Notes: generated by a model from the sequence alone, not told the origin. Counted from the first letter of the stretch, positions 1 through 6,081 are shown. The stretch: 6,389 nucleotides of DNA from Aquificaceae bacterium (GCA_015490215.1 WFYH01000259.1:1-6389), one strand, 5' to 3'. Made by a program: numbers and translations.

Positions 1-517
1 CTTCATAAAGTCCCGTTATGGAGTCTATAACCGTATGCCTTACCTTGTAAGTCCTTATGGCGTAAGCGAGGGTTGAAAGGAGGTTGGGGATGTTTTCCCT
101 GAGGGTGCTGTGGCTCGCCGCATCTATCAGGATGATCTTGTTTTCTATCTCGGAAAAGTCTATTCCCATTGCGGTGGCTCTTTCCTTAAGGCTCATGGTT
201 ACAAAGGGAGCGGGGCTTTCCACCGTTACGAAGGCTACTGCTTCACCTCTGCTTGCCTGCATGACAGCATACTGCTCTGCCATAAGGGACTTCCCCGTAT
301 CGGATACGCCTGTTAGGTTCACCACCGCATACTCGGGTATACCTCCAAGGGGCTTTTTGACCACCTCTCCCTTTTCCACCTGAGCGTGAAAGAAAAGCTC
401 ATCTAACCCTTCTACACCTGTAGGAACACCTCTGAGTCTGGGTGCCTTTTTGATTGCTTCTCCAGCCACCCATATACTCTCTTCAACCACCCTCGGTCTT
501 TCCTGTTCTCTCTCCAT
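1..517 (-). CDS. KaiC/RecA-superfamily ATPase, N-terminal part (cut by left window edge)
   Basis: Reading the minus strand from the ATG at 517-515 gives 172 uninterrupted residues to the window edge. A Walker A motif, GVSDTGKS, lies at residues 70-77. Residues 95-101 (AFVTVES) match the strand carrying the catalytic Glu in KaiC-type ATPases, with E100 the candidate. A Walker B strand, HTVIDS, lies at 161-166 with D165. The segment PTGVEGLDELF (32-42) is the usual KaiC-family entry motif before the P-loop. An insert at about 45-63 separates the two. A good GGAGGT lies 8 nt upstream of the ATG, which supports this start. The family includes clock, recombinase-like and signalling ATPases, so the specific role cannot be told. 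The C-terminal half, including any second KaiC domain, is outside the window. A promoter about 160 bp upstream could drive it. Confidence 0.87.
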   Translation of the reverse strand, partial: MEREQERPRVVEESIWVAGEAIKKAPRLRGVPTGVEGLDELFFHAQVEKGEVVKKPLGGIPEYAVVNLTGVSDTGKSLMAEQYAVMQASRGEAVAFVTVESPAPFVTMSLKERATAMGIDFSEIENKIILIDAASHSTLRENIPNLLSTLAYAIRTYKVRHTVIDSITGLYE

Positions 518-523
518 GTTTTC

Positions 524-650
524 CTACCTCCAACTATTGTGAGACACAAAAATTTCAAACTCCTGCCAGCTTATTTCACTCAAAGCTTAGGAAATTATTT
601 CGCCATGGGATACCTGTAAATCCCTTTTTGCCTTTAACAAGCCTGAACAT
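524..650 (-). pseudogene. short broken ORF upstream of the KaiC-like gene
   Basis: An ATG at 650-648 opens a 24-codon frame that ends in TGA at 578-576. A second frame continues with SEISWQEFEIFVSHNSWR and stops at 526-524, inside the Shine-Dalgarno region of the KaiC-like gene. Joined by one frameshift, the two would form a peptide of about 41 residues. AAAGGAG abuts the ATG, which is too close for a normal ribosome binding site. It lies just downstream of a good promoter on the same strand and has the same direction as the ATPase gene. I do not recognise the protein. It could be a decayed small gene, a leader peptide, or simply untranslated leader. Confidence 0.3.
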
Positions 651-677
651 CTCCTTTATACTTTACTTTACAAAAGT

Positions 678-706
678 AAGATAGCTTTTTAGCCCATTAC
701 TGTCAA
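678..706 (-). promoter_or_regulatory. sigma70-type promoter for the KaiC-like gene
   Basis: On the minus strand TTGACA (706-701) is followed after 17 nt by TATCTT (683-678), a perfect -35 and a 4/6 -10. Transcription would start near 671 and run left into the short broken ORF and the KaiC-like ATPase. The promoter overlaps the presumed 5' part of the transposase remnant, so the element may have supplied it or landed next to it. Confidence 0.5.
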
Positions 707-1251
707 AATTTGCTTTGTCTAAAAACTCATCAGGTAAGATAAAAGAACTAAGAGCAAAGACTGGAGCAGATATAACAAGGAACTTGTGAAAAGAAGAAGC
801 ATGGCAAGAAGGCGAGGAAAGGATGGGTAAAGCTACACGTAGCTTTTGACCTGAAGAGGAGGAGGGTGGTGGATATAGATGTAACTGACGAGAGGGTGCA
901 TGACAGCCAGAAAGCTAAGAAGCTTGTGGAGGGTGCTAAGAGGGAAGCGAGGGACAGGGGCAAGAAAGTGAGCAAGGTTGTAGCTGATAGTGGGTATGAC
1001 ACACATGAGTTTTTCAGGTATTTGCATGATGAAGGTATAAGTGCGTGGGTGCTTGTGAGGAGGGGAGCGAAGGTAAAGGGGAATCCATTGAGGGATGAAG
1101 TGGTAAGGGGGGTAAGGAGTGGGAAGAAGCGATGGGAGGAAGAGGTTGGGTATGGTTATAGATGGTTGGGGGGAATTTTGAGAATATTAGGAAGGAGTTA
1201 GTGTTCAAGGTAGGGATAATGAATATGCTTATGATGGGTGGGGTGGTATGA
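691..1251 (+). pseudogene. DDE transposase remnant (IS4/IS5-like), frameshifted and internally deleted
   Basis: Three frames are needed. Frame one (691-789) contains KNSSGKIKELRAKTGADITR and ends in TGA at 787. Frame two runs open from 776 to 1201 and contains KARKGWVKLHVAFD, then VVADSGYD with the second catalytic Asp codon at 986-988. Frame three resumes at 1177 with FENIRKELVFKVGIMNMLMM and stops at 1249-1251. The layout matches DDE transposases of the IS4/IS5 type, where the first catalytic Asp sits in a D-S-[ST]-G motif; here that position reads N (AAC at 724). The third catalytic residue, Glu in the R-W-x-x-E segment, falls exactly at the deletion after GYGYRWL (near 1170). At least two catalytic residues are therefore missing and the gene is dead. 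No terminal inverted repeats were found. Assignment of the first segment (691-775) is less sure than the rest. Confidence 0.82.
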
Positions 1252-1309
1252 GCATGAGTTTGGAGGTATATGTGAAAGAGGAAGGTGCTAAGGACAGGAG
1301 GAATCTAAA

Positions 1310-1444
1310 GCTATTTTTGGACAGAGCAGCTCCGCTATACCCCTGTATAGGGGTATAGGTAGGAGTAGGGGTGATGTGAACCCGCCTGTGGTGGTAAGAC
1401 ACCCCAAAGAGGGTGTAAACCTACCCGAAGCCTCGTATCTATAA
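1310..1444 (+). pseudogene. tnpB: C-terminal remnant of an IS200/IS605-type tnpB
   Basis: The frame from 1310 to the TAA at 1442-1444 ends in RGDVNPPVVVRHPKEGVNLP followed by EASYL. This low-complexity tail is typical of TnpB proteins whose last codons overlap the guide-RNA scaffold of the element (family knowledge, from memory). Nothing of the RuvC or zinc-ribbon domains remains upstream: the frame is closed by TAA at 1307-1309. A neighbouring frame (1248-1358, ending LYPCIGV) may hold a little more of the same tail after a frameshift. It directly follows the DDE transposase remnant, so two element types are stacked here. The main doubt is that such a short tail could be noncoding sequence that merely happens to be open. 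Confidence 0.55.
1335..1358. other. 9-bp perfect inverted repeat (hairpin)
   Basis: CTATACCCC (1335-1343), loop TGTATA, GGGGTATAG (1350-1358). There is no T-run after the hairpin, so it is unlikely to be an intrinsic terminator on the plus strand. It may be part of the IS605-type end or its RNA. Confidence 0.6.
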
Positions 1445-1459
1445 TGCGAGGTAGTTCAC
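1370..1459 (+). ncRNA. omega-RNA-like right end of an IS200/IS605-type element (orphan)
   Basis: Two clear hairpins are visible. ACACCC (1399-1404), loop CAAAGA, GGGTGT (1411-1416). Then CCTCGTAT (1431-1438), loop CTATA, ATGCGAGG (1444-1451), eight pairs with one G-T wobble. The second is followed by TAGTTCAC (1452-1459), which resembles the right boundary of IS605-family elements. In such elements this region encodes the TnpB guide-RNA scaffold, and the adjacent host sequence (1460 onward) acts as guide. Outside it a 9-bp hairpin lies upstream (1335-1358), a 6-bp hairpin follows (1460-1476), and CCCGCCT (1381-1387) can pair with AGGCGGG (1488-1494). The position just before thiS makes a leader role an alternative. 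I saw no TPP-riboswitch consensus (no CTGAGA, no ACCTGAT). Confidence 0.5.
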
Positions 1460-1517
1460 TACTACTAAGGGTAGTATTTAAATCACAAGGCGGGAAAAGC
1501 CCTGTATCATTATTTTT

Positions 1518-1730
1518 ATGGGCATGAGGGTAACGGTTAACGGTGAGGAGAAAACCTTTGACAGAGAGCTGACCGTTATGGAGCTTCTTGAAGTTATGAA
1601 TGTAAAGTTCCGTGAGGTGGGTCTTGCAGTAGCAATAAACGAAGAAGTGGTGCCTAAATCCGAATACACCAAGAGAAAGATAAAGGAAGGAGATAGAATT
1701 GAAATCGTCCAACTCGTAGGGGGTGGGTAG
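1518..1730 (+). CDS. thiS: ThiS, sulfur-carrier protein for thiazole synthesis
   Basis: This 70-residue ubiquitin-fold protein ends in VGGG, which provides the C-terminal Gly-Gly that is adenylated and converted to a thiocarboxylate. ThiS then donates sulfur to ThiG in the formation of thiazole phosphate. The N-terminal strand (MRVTVNGEEK), the hydrophobic helix at 18-27 and LAVAINEEVVPKSEY (36-50) fit the family, as does the length. The ATG at 1518 and a second ATG at 1524 are both possible starts. Neither has a convincing Shine-Dalgarno sequence, because the upstream DNA is an insertion-element end and an A+T-rich stretch. The TAG stop shares its last base with the GTG start of the next gene, so the two are coupled. 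thiG follows one gene later on the same strand. No TPP riboswitch was recognised upstream. Confidence 0.93.
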   Translation: MGMRVTVNGEEKTFDRELTVMELLEVMNVKFREVGLAVAINEEVVPKSEYTKRKIKEGDRIEIVQLVGGG

Positions 1731-2281
1731 TGAAGGTAAAGCTCCTTCCCTACTACACGATTGAAGACTGGGAAAGGTGGGAAGGCAGATGGGAGCTTAT
1801 AGAGGGTATTCCCTACGCCATGTCCCCTATGCCCACACCAAAGCACCAAAGGATAAGTCTCCTCATAGGTTCCTTGCTTGAAGAGGAACTTAAAGGATGC
1901 GAAAAGTGTGTTGCTCTAATTTCTATAGACTGGGTTATCTCTGAAGATACAATTTTGGAACCGGACAACCTGATAGTCTGCTCCGATAATCTTGAAAGGG
2001 ATCTCTTTTCCCAAAAGAGGCTTTATTTCCCACCGAGGGTGGTTTTTGAAATCCTTTCCCTTCCCACACGTGAGAAAGACAGGATAATCAAGTTTCAAAT
2101 ATACGAAGAGCAGGGGGTCAAATACTACGTAATTGTGGATCCAGACAGCGAAGAGGTGGAAATATACCATCTTAGGGAGGGTAAATACGAGCTTACGGGT
2201 AAGTTCAAAAGGGATGGAGAGTTTACCTTTGACCTCGGAGAGTGCAGAGCTAAATTAAATTTTTCAAAGATCTGGAGGTGA
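1730..2281 (+). CDS. Uma2-family (DUF820) putative PD-(D/E)xK endonuclease
   Basis: The 183-residue protein has the Uma2 layout. It shows Y-T-x-E-D-W near the start (9-14), WELIEGIPYAMSP (21-33), PKHQRIS (37-43), LEPDNLIVCS (76-85), FEILS (106-110), and IIKFQIYEEQGVKYYVIVDP (119-138). Family knowledge places the nuclease-fold acidic residues at D79 and E107, with a Lys near 117-121; that assignment is by pattern only. The start is GTG at 1730, overlapping the thiS stop, with GGGGGTGG about 8 nt upstream. The stop is 3 nt before the thiG ATG. Uma2 genes are common in cyanobacteria, Chloroflexi and some thermophiles and often have no known role. The gene is intact and sits inside a biosynthetic operon, so it is co-transcribed with thiS and thiG, but no thiamin role follows from that. 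Confidence 0.85.
   Translation: MKVKLLPYYTIEDWERWEGRWELIEGIPYAMSPMPTPKHQRISLLIGSLLEEELKGCEKCVALISIDWVISEDTILEPDNLIVCSDNLERDLFSQKRLYFPPRVVFEILSLPTREKDRIIKFQIYEEQGVKYYVIVDPDSEEVEIYHLREGKYELTGKFKRDGEFTFDLGECRAKLNFSKIWR
2274..2279 (+). promoter_or_regulatory. Shine-Dalgarno of thiG
   Basis: GGAGGT, five bases before the thiG ATG at 2285, overlaps the stop of the Uma2 gene. It is the strongest ribosome binding site in the plus-strand operon and fixes the thiG start. Confidence 0.8.
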
Positions 2282-2284
2282 AAG

Positions 2285-3088
2285 ATGACCGATTACGAGA
2301 AGCTCCTTGAAAATGACCCCTTTGAAATCGCAGGCAGGCGCTTCAGGTCAAGGCTCATAATAGGCTCTGGGAAGTTTAAAAGCTTCCAGCAAAATAAGGA
2401 GGTTCTTGAAGCCTCCGGAGCAGAGATAATAACCGTTGCGGTTAGGCGGGTGAACATAACCGATCCCACCAAGGAAAATCTCCTTGACTACATAGATCCG
2501 AAAAAGTATCTGATACTGCCAAATACCGCAGGGTGCTACACTGCAGAGGAAGCCATAAAAACCGCAATGCTTGCAAGGGAAGCAACGGGGATTAACTGGA
2601 TAAAGTTGGAAGTCATAGGAGACAAGAAGACCCTCCTTCCCGATATGGAGCAAACCCTAAAAGCTGCGGAGGTCCTTGTTAAAGAGGGGTTTATAGTTCT
2701 TCCATACATATTTGATGACCCTGTCTACGCTAAGAAATTTGAAGATGTAGGCTGTGCGGCGGTGATGCCCCTTGCCGCTCCCATAGGTTCGGGGCTGGGT
2801 CTCCAGAATCCCTACAACATTATATTCATAAAGGAGGCGGTTTCCGTTCCCGTCATAGTGGATGCGGGAATAGGTAGCGCTGTGGACATCCCTCCGGTTA
2901 TGGAGCTCGGAGTGGATGCAGTTCTGACCAATACCGCCCTTGCTGAAGCTAAAGATCCCATAAAGATGGCGGTTGCCATGAAATACGCCACCATAGCTGG
3001 AAGGCTTGCCTACCTTGCGGGAAGGATGCCCAAGAGAACCTATGCGGTTCCCTCTTCTCCTACCGAAGGAGTCCCTTACAAGGGGTAA
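2285..3088 (+). CDS. thiG: ThiG, thiazole synthase
   Basis: The 267-residue TIM-barrel enzyme is full length. It condenses 1-deoxy-xylulose 5-phosphate, the sulfur of ThiS thiocarboxylate and dehydroglycine (from ThiH or ThiO) into thiazole phosphate in the cytoplasm. The Schiff-base lysine is K107 in [11 protein letters not shown]. Other family motifs are RLIIGSGKF (23-31), LPNTAGC (78-84), PLAAPIGSG (162-170), IVDAGIG (191-197) and [12 protein letters not shown] (214-225). The C-terminus, [11 protein letters not shown], is also typical. The start has a GGAGGT five bases upstream. It is the last gene of the thiS-Uma2-thiG operon. The glycine-oxidising partner and ThiF are not in this window, so the pathway is only partly encoded here. 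Confidence 0.96.
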   Translation: MTDYEKLLENDPFEIAGRRFRSRLIIGSGKFKSFQQNKEVLEASGAEIITVAVRRVNITDPTKENLLDYIDPKKYLILPNTAGCYTAEEAIKTAMLAREATGINWIKLEVIGDKKTLLPDMEQTLKAAEVLVKEGFIVLPYIFDDPVYAKKFEDVGCAAVMPLAAPIGSGLGLQNPYNIIFIKEAVSVPVIVDAGIGSAVDIPPVMELGVDAVLTNTALAEAKDPIKMAVAMKYATIAGRLAYLAGRMPKRTYAVPSSPTEGVPYKG

Positions 3089-3132
3089 AGAGAGGCTGTT
3101 GGAAAAATCCTCATTTTATCTACCTCTGCGAA

Positions 3133-3158
3133 AACCTCTTCTTCTTTTTTTTGAGGTT
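3133..3158 (+). terminator. possible weak terminator after thiG
   Basis: AACCTC (3133-3138) and GAGGTT (3153-3158) form a six-pair inverted repeat around a 14-base pyrimidine loop, 45 nt after the thiG stop. No clean T-run follows (only TTGTTCTTT), and the loop itself carries the T-tract. It also lies just before the converging end of the minus-strand pseudogene, so it could serve either strand. The call is weak. Confidence 0.28.
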
Positions 3159-3170
3159 GTTCTTTACTGC

Positions 3171-3786
3171 TTAGGTGAGAGCTTTTAGAAAGTCGGTAAG
3201 TTCGTCTTGGAGTATTTCACTTATAAGTGAAACCTCTCCCTGAATATCCTGGATGTTTATGGCAAGGAACTTCTCGTAAGCCACGGGGACTCTCTTTTTA
3301 TCCGCTATCGCAAAAAGCCTCTCAAGGGGAACATCCCCGGTTATGTAATACAAATCCACCAAGTCTTTCAGCTCCGCCCTGTCCTCCCTTGCGGTTATAT
3401 TGTTAGCCCCTATATCTTCCAGGTTTTATAAGCTCTCCATAGTGGTTGAACTCCGTGGCAAGCTCTAACTTGTAGCCGTTTACAAACAGTCTCAGGAAGT
3501 ATTCGGACTGAAGGGCAACTTCAACCTCAACTCCCGTCTTCCTCAGCCTCTCCACAATGTTAGAGGCGAGAACCTTTAGGTCAGTCTCTTTCGTAAAGAA
3601 GTCAAGGTCTTCTGAAATCCTGTGGTCGTAGTAAAACCTCACAAGGGCTGTCCCGCCTGTGAGATACATAGCCTCTCCCAGAGGAGCGAGAGCGGAAAAA
3701 ATCTTATCCTAGAGGGAGATAACCTTCTCTCTGTATTCTTTCAGCTCTTCCTCGGAAGCCTTCGTCAGCCTGAGCGATCCCATCAT
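3171..3786 (-). pseudogene. AbiEii-type nucleotidyltransferase (toxin family), broken by a stop and a frameshift
   Basis: From ATG 3786 the frame gives 25 residues (starting MMGSLRLTKASEEELKEY), then an amber TAG at 3711-3709. The same frame reopens with DKIFSALAPLGEAMYLTGGT, leading to TGGTALVRFYYDHRISEDLD and then FF. That is the G-G-x-A-L ... R-x-S-x-D-L-D-F-F nucleotidyltransferase signature of the AbiEii/AbiGii toxin family. After NHYGELIKP (near 3425) the frame is lost. It resumes one frame away as LEDIGANNITAREDRAELKD, then LVDLYYITGD, and ends in TAA at 3171. Judged against the family, a short piece between IKP and LEDIG is missing. Joined, it is about 190 residues, near the length of smaller members. 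AbiEii toxins normally pair with an AbiEi antitoxin. The gene directly upstream does not look like AbiEi. With an amber codon and a frameshift it is very likely inactive. Confidence 0.77.
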
Positions 3787-3807
3787 AAAGATAATCTACT
3801 TATCTTG

Positions 3808-4277
3808 CTAGTCTGCAACGACCGCTATTATCCTTATTTCCTCAGGGTATCTGTGTATACTTTCCAGCTCGTCTATCTCTTCCGTGCGGAGCCTGTCCAT
3901 TAGAATGGAGATACTCTCAACTGCATCAAAGCCCCTGTGTATCTCCTCTCCCTCTTTTCCCGATACTATGCAGACAGGCTCGGCTCCGCCAATGTAATTG
4001 AAGCTGAGTTTCGTGTCGGGAAATTTCACCTTGAGCATCTGCACGCCTGAAATGGTAGCAAAGAGACTTGAAAGTTTCTCAATGGGAAAAGAACTCTCTA
4101 TGAGTATGTCCGCATTTGCATAGGGGTGGTCTTTTTGCGAGAAAGAGGTTCTGACCGTCCATCTTTGGTTATAGTGAGCTTGGAAACCTTGCCTACCTGC
4201 CTATCCACAATCCCTATGGACACCTTTTCGTCATCAGCAAGCAAAGAATATATGACCTTATCCTCCGTAGCACTTAC
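3808..4277 (-). pseudogene. unrecognised protein, frameshifted
   Basis: One frame from about 4277 encodes SATEDKVIYSLLADDEKVSI, then GIVDRQVGKVSKLTITKDG, and closes at a TAG near 4098-4096. A second frame picks up near 4160 with VRTSFSQKDHPYANADILIE, continues through VQMLKVKFPDTKLSFNYIGG, and stops in TAG at 3810-3808. The join lies near 4155-4165 and costs one base. The 5' end is also disturbed: GGAGGT (4283-4278) is placed for a GTG at 4273, which is in the wrong frame, while the right frame has GTA at 4277 and no start codon. Joined, it is roughly 155 residues with no signal peptide or membrane segment. I do not recognise the family. It precedes the AbiEii-like pseudogene on the same strand by 21 nt, so the two may once have been a pair, with this one a possible antitoxin; that is a guess from position. 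Confidence 0.6.
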
Positions 4278-4353
4278 ACCTCCTTTTTGAGGATTATAGT
4301 GAGGGAAGTTGGTTTTGTTTCAGAGAGGGGCCACTATGAGTGTTCGGAAAACT

Positions 4354-5862
4354 TTACCTTCTTTTAGGCTTGAAAGCCTCCCAGCCTCCTATCCCTACGT
4401 TGAAAGCCCCGACAAAGTCAGCAGAAAACTCCTTTCCGCACTTGGGACATCTGAAGAGGTCTCTTCTAGGTCTTACCTCTTCCTTCTTTTGCCCTATATA
4501 ACCGCAGGAAGGACACCTCTGGGAAGTCTTGTAGGGATTCACTTTTTCCACCTCTATCCCGTATAGCGAGGCTCTTTGTTCTATGAGGCTTTGGAGTTGT
4601 CCGTAGTTCCACTTGGGAAAGTAAAGCTCCGTTTTGTCTATATCTTCTAACTTTTCCATCCTTATCCTTCCACAACCTTCCCTGAGAGCCACTCTGATAA
4701 CCTCGTTGGCGAGAAATTCGTCCATCTTCTTCATGAGTTTTTTTTCCTTCCGCCTCATGCCCTCTAGGTTTCTTACTTTCCGCCTCTTCTGCTTCAGGAG
4801 GTTTTCCTTCATGTCCTTCCTGTTTTCAGCAAGAACCTTTATCTGCTCGTTTATCCTTCTGAGCGAAGAAAGAAGGTTTCTCCTAGCTCTCCACAGCTTT
4901 CTTATTGCTCCTTTAAGGTTTACGGGATATTCAAGTCGCCCCCTCGGATGCTTGCCGTTTGTCAGCTTCTTCTCCTCAAGCTCCGGAGTGATCACACACC
5001 AGTAAACGGGGCAGGCTTGTCCAAGGTCTATTCCGAGGATATTTTCCCTTCCCTTCTCAGTTGCAACGACGGGCACCTTGTAGGAGATGAGGAGCGAAAG
5101 ACCTGAGCCTTCTTTGTAGCTCAGCCCCGCGTACGCCACTCTGTATACATCTTTCCTCTTCTCTTCTTTTCCTTCCTCTCTTTCTTTTTCCTCCTCCCTT
5201 CTCCCCTTGTCTATCCTCCTGAGTATCTGGTAGTAGCTGTTTATGCTCGGATAGTCCTTATCCCGCTTCCTCAATTTCATAACGGTCTCTACCAGGAGGA
5301 GGGGAGTTACCTTCCTCCCTTCCACCTCCACCTGCTTAAAGAGCTTCACACCTATCCTCACCTTCACACGATCCTTTTCGTCCGGCTCCGAAACCTCAAA
5401 TATCCTAAAAACTTCCTCAAAGGCTTTCTCGTAGGGGTGGTTCTTGGTGACATGAACACGGGCAATTATCGGAACGCTCTTGATAGAGATGGCTTTCATC
5501 TCCTTCTTGAGGTTGTCCCTGATGTCCTTTTCTATCGTGTATCTGATGGAGCTTGCGATGGCGTCTTTGCCGAGCTGGAGCGTAAAACCTTCAAGTTCGA
5601 AAATCCCATACTTCATGGGAAAGTTCTTTGCCATTTCGCCGGAATTGACCACCTTGAGGTCTACCTCGCCCTCTTCCCCCGACGATTCAACCGCTTTCGC
5701 TAATGTCTTCAGGTATGCTATCCTCACTCCTCTGGCGAAGTGTTCGAGGAGGGATCTGAACTGACTGAGCTTAACTTCCACCTCCCTGTTGAGTTCGGGA
5801 AGCAGGAGGCTGAACTTAACCTTATCCCTCTTCGCTGTCAGCTTGAGAACTTTGACGTTCAT
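4354..5862 (-). CDS. compact TnpB/Cas12-like RuvC nuclease (candidate type V effector)
   Basis: The intact 502-residue protein has the TnpB/Cas12 C-terminal half. RuvC-I is ILGIDLGQA with D279. A long charged bridge-helix-like region spans 315-380. RuvC-II is IRMEKLEDI with E403. YKTSQRCPSCG (444-454) and FRCPKCGKEF (470-479) form a zinc ribbon with C450, C453, C472 and C475. RuvC-III is ADFVGAFNVG with D482. All catalytic and zinc residues are present. The N-terminal 275 residues, which would bind guide RNA and PAM/TAM, do not show a family I can name, and a highly charged linker sits at 218-238. TnpB is usually about 350-450 residues; compact type V effectors are typically 400-700. The ATG at 5862 has GGAGGT five bases upstream, inside the RHH gene, which it overlaps by 41 nt. 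The CRISPR repeats 0.4 kb upstream and the lack of a TnpA or an obvious IS605 right end 3' of the gene favour a Cas12 role. A free-standing TnpB is the main alternative. Confidence 0.82.
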   Translation of the reverse strand: MNVKVLKLTAKRDKVKFSLLLPELNREVEVKLSQFRSLLEHFARGVRIAYLKTLAKAVESSGEEGEVDLKVVNSGEMAKNFPMKYGIFELEGFTLQLGKDAIASSIRYTIEKDIRDNLKKEMKAISIKSVPIIARVHVTKNHPYEKAFEEVFRIFEVSEPDEKDRVKVRIGVKLFKQVEVEGRKVTPLLLVETVMKLRKRDKDYPSINSYYQILRRIDKGRREEEKEREEGKEEKRKDVYRVAYAGLSYKEGSGLSLLISYKVPVVATEKGRENILGIDLGQACPVYWCVITPELEEKKLTNGKHPRGRLEYPVNLKGAIRKLWRARRNLLSSLRRINEQIKVLAENRKDMKENLLKQKRRKVRNLEGMRRKEKKLMKKMDEFLANEVIRVALREGCGRIRMEKLEDIDKTELYFPKWNYGQLQSLIEQRASLYGIEVEKVNPYKTSQRCPSCGYIGQKKEEVRPRRDLFRCPKCGKEFSADFVGAFNVGIGGWEAFKPKRR

Positions 5863-6046
5863 CGACCACCTCCAGAATCCCGAGCTTTCTTATCCTTCTA
5901 ATCTCCTCCAGCTCCTTTGTGATTATTTCAGATAGAGTCTTTCCTTCCTTAACGCTCTTTATTTTCAGCTCCTCCCATAGTTTCTTGGGAAGCGTTATAG
6001 AAGTTTTTACCATTTTAGTTTTGCTTGGTTTCTTTTTCCTTCCCAT
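5822..6046 (-). CDS. ribbon-helix-helix transcriptional regulator
   Basis: The ATG at 6046 gives 74 residues: a basic N-terminus (MGRKKKPSKTK), a short beta strand (MVKTSITLP), then two helices (KKLWEELKIKSVKEGKTLSE and IITKELEEIRRI). This is the ribbon-helix-helix plan of CopG/Arc-type DNA-binding dimers. An upstream TTG at 6097 would add 17 residues but lies inside the palindromic operator region and is unlikely; a later ATG at 6013 (MVKTS) is also possible. No Shine-Dalgarno precedes 6046. A -10-like CATAAT ends 4 nt before the ATG, so the mRNA may be leaderless. The stop overlaps the nuclease gene by 41 nt, so the two are co-transcribed and probably coupled. The TCAAGA/TCTTGA sites just upstream are the likely binding target, which suggests autoregulation. 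An antitoxin-like role is an alternative. Confidence 0.75.
   Translation of the reverse strand: MGRKKKPSKTKMVKTSITLPKKLWEELKIKSVKEGKTLSEIITKELEEIRRIRKLGILEVVDERQSSQADSEEG
5868..5873 (-). promoter_or_regulatory. Shine-Dalgarno of the Cas12-like gene inside the RHH gene
   Basis: GGAGGT on the minus strand (5873-5868), five bases before the ATG at 5862, fixes the nuclease start and places it within the RHH reading frame, as expected for coupled translation. Confidence 0.75.
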
Positions 6047-6050
6047 AGGT

Positions 6051-6081
6051 ATTATGGTAGGCTTGCGGTTCAGAAAATCAA
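6051..6081 (-). promoter_or_regulatory. possible promoter of the RHH-nuclease operon
   Basis: On the minus strand TTGATT (6081-6076) lies 19 nt before CATAAT (6056-6051), a 5/6 -10. The spacing is long but acceptable. The start point would fall on or next to the ATG at 6046, implying a leaderless message. The -35 overlaps the first half-site of the palindromic array. Confidence 0.4.

Noticed and set aside
84..383. plus-strand ORF of 99 codons
   Set aside because: It is the antisense shadow of the KaiC-like gene, whose Walker A and B motifs read on the minus strand.
1248..1358. 36-codon ORF overlapping the transposase stop by ATGA
   Set aside because: No recognisable product; it crosses into the IS605-type end and is probably degenerate element sequence, at most a frameshifted piece of the tnpB tail.
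1370..1517. TPP riboswitch upstream of thiS
   Set aside because: The conserved CTGAGA and ACCTGAT-type elements are absent, and the segment reads better as an IS605-type right end.
3183..3192. TTTTAGAAAG, identical to ten bases of the CRISPR repeat
   Set aside because: It lies in the C-terminal coding part of the AbiEii-like pseudogene and the match stops there; a chance match in A+T-rich sequence.
3727..3742. CTCTCTGT..CTTTC, similar to the reverse complement of the CRISPR repeat
   Set aside because: It falls within codons of the AbiEii-like pseudogene (EYREK region) with no flanking structure; kept only as a measure of how easily such matches arise.
4332..4342. CACT-ATG-AGTG hairpin as terminator of the nuclease gene
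   Set aside because: Four base pairs with a 3-nt loop and no following T-run is too weak.
4634..5005. plus-strand ORF of 123 codons
   Set aside because: It is the antisense shadow of the RuvC half of the nuclease; its serine/phenylalanine-rich translation is typical of antisense frames.
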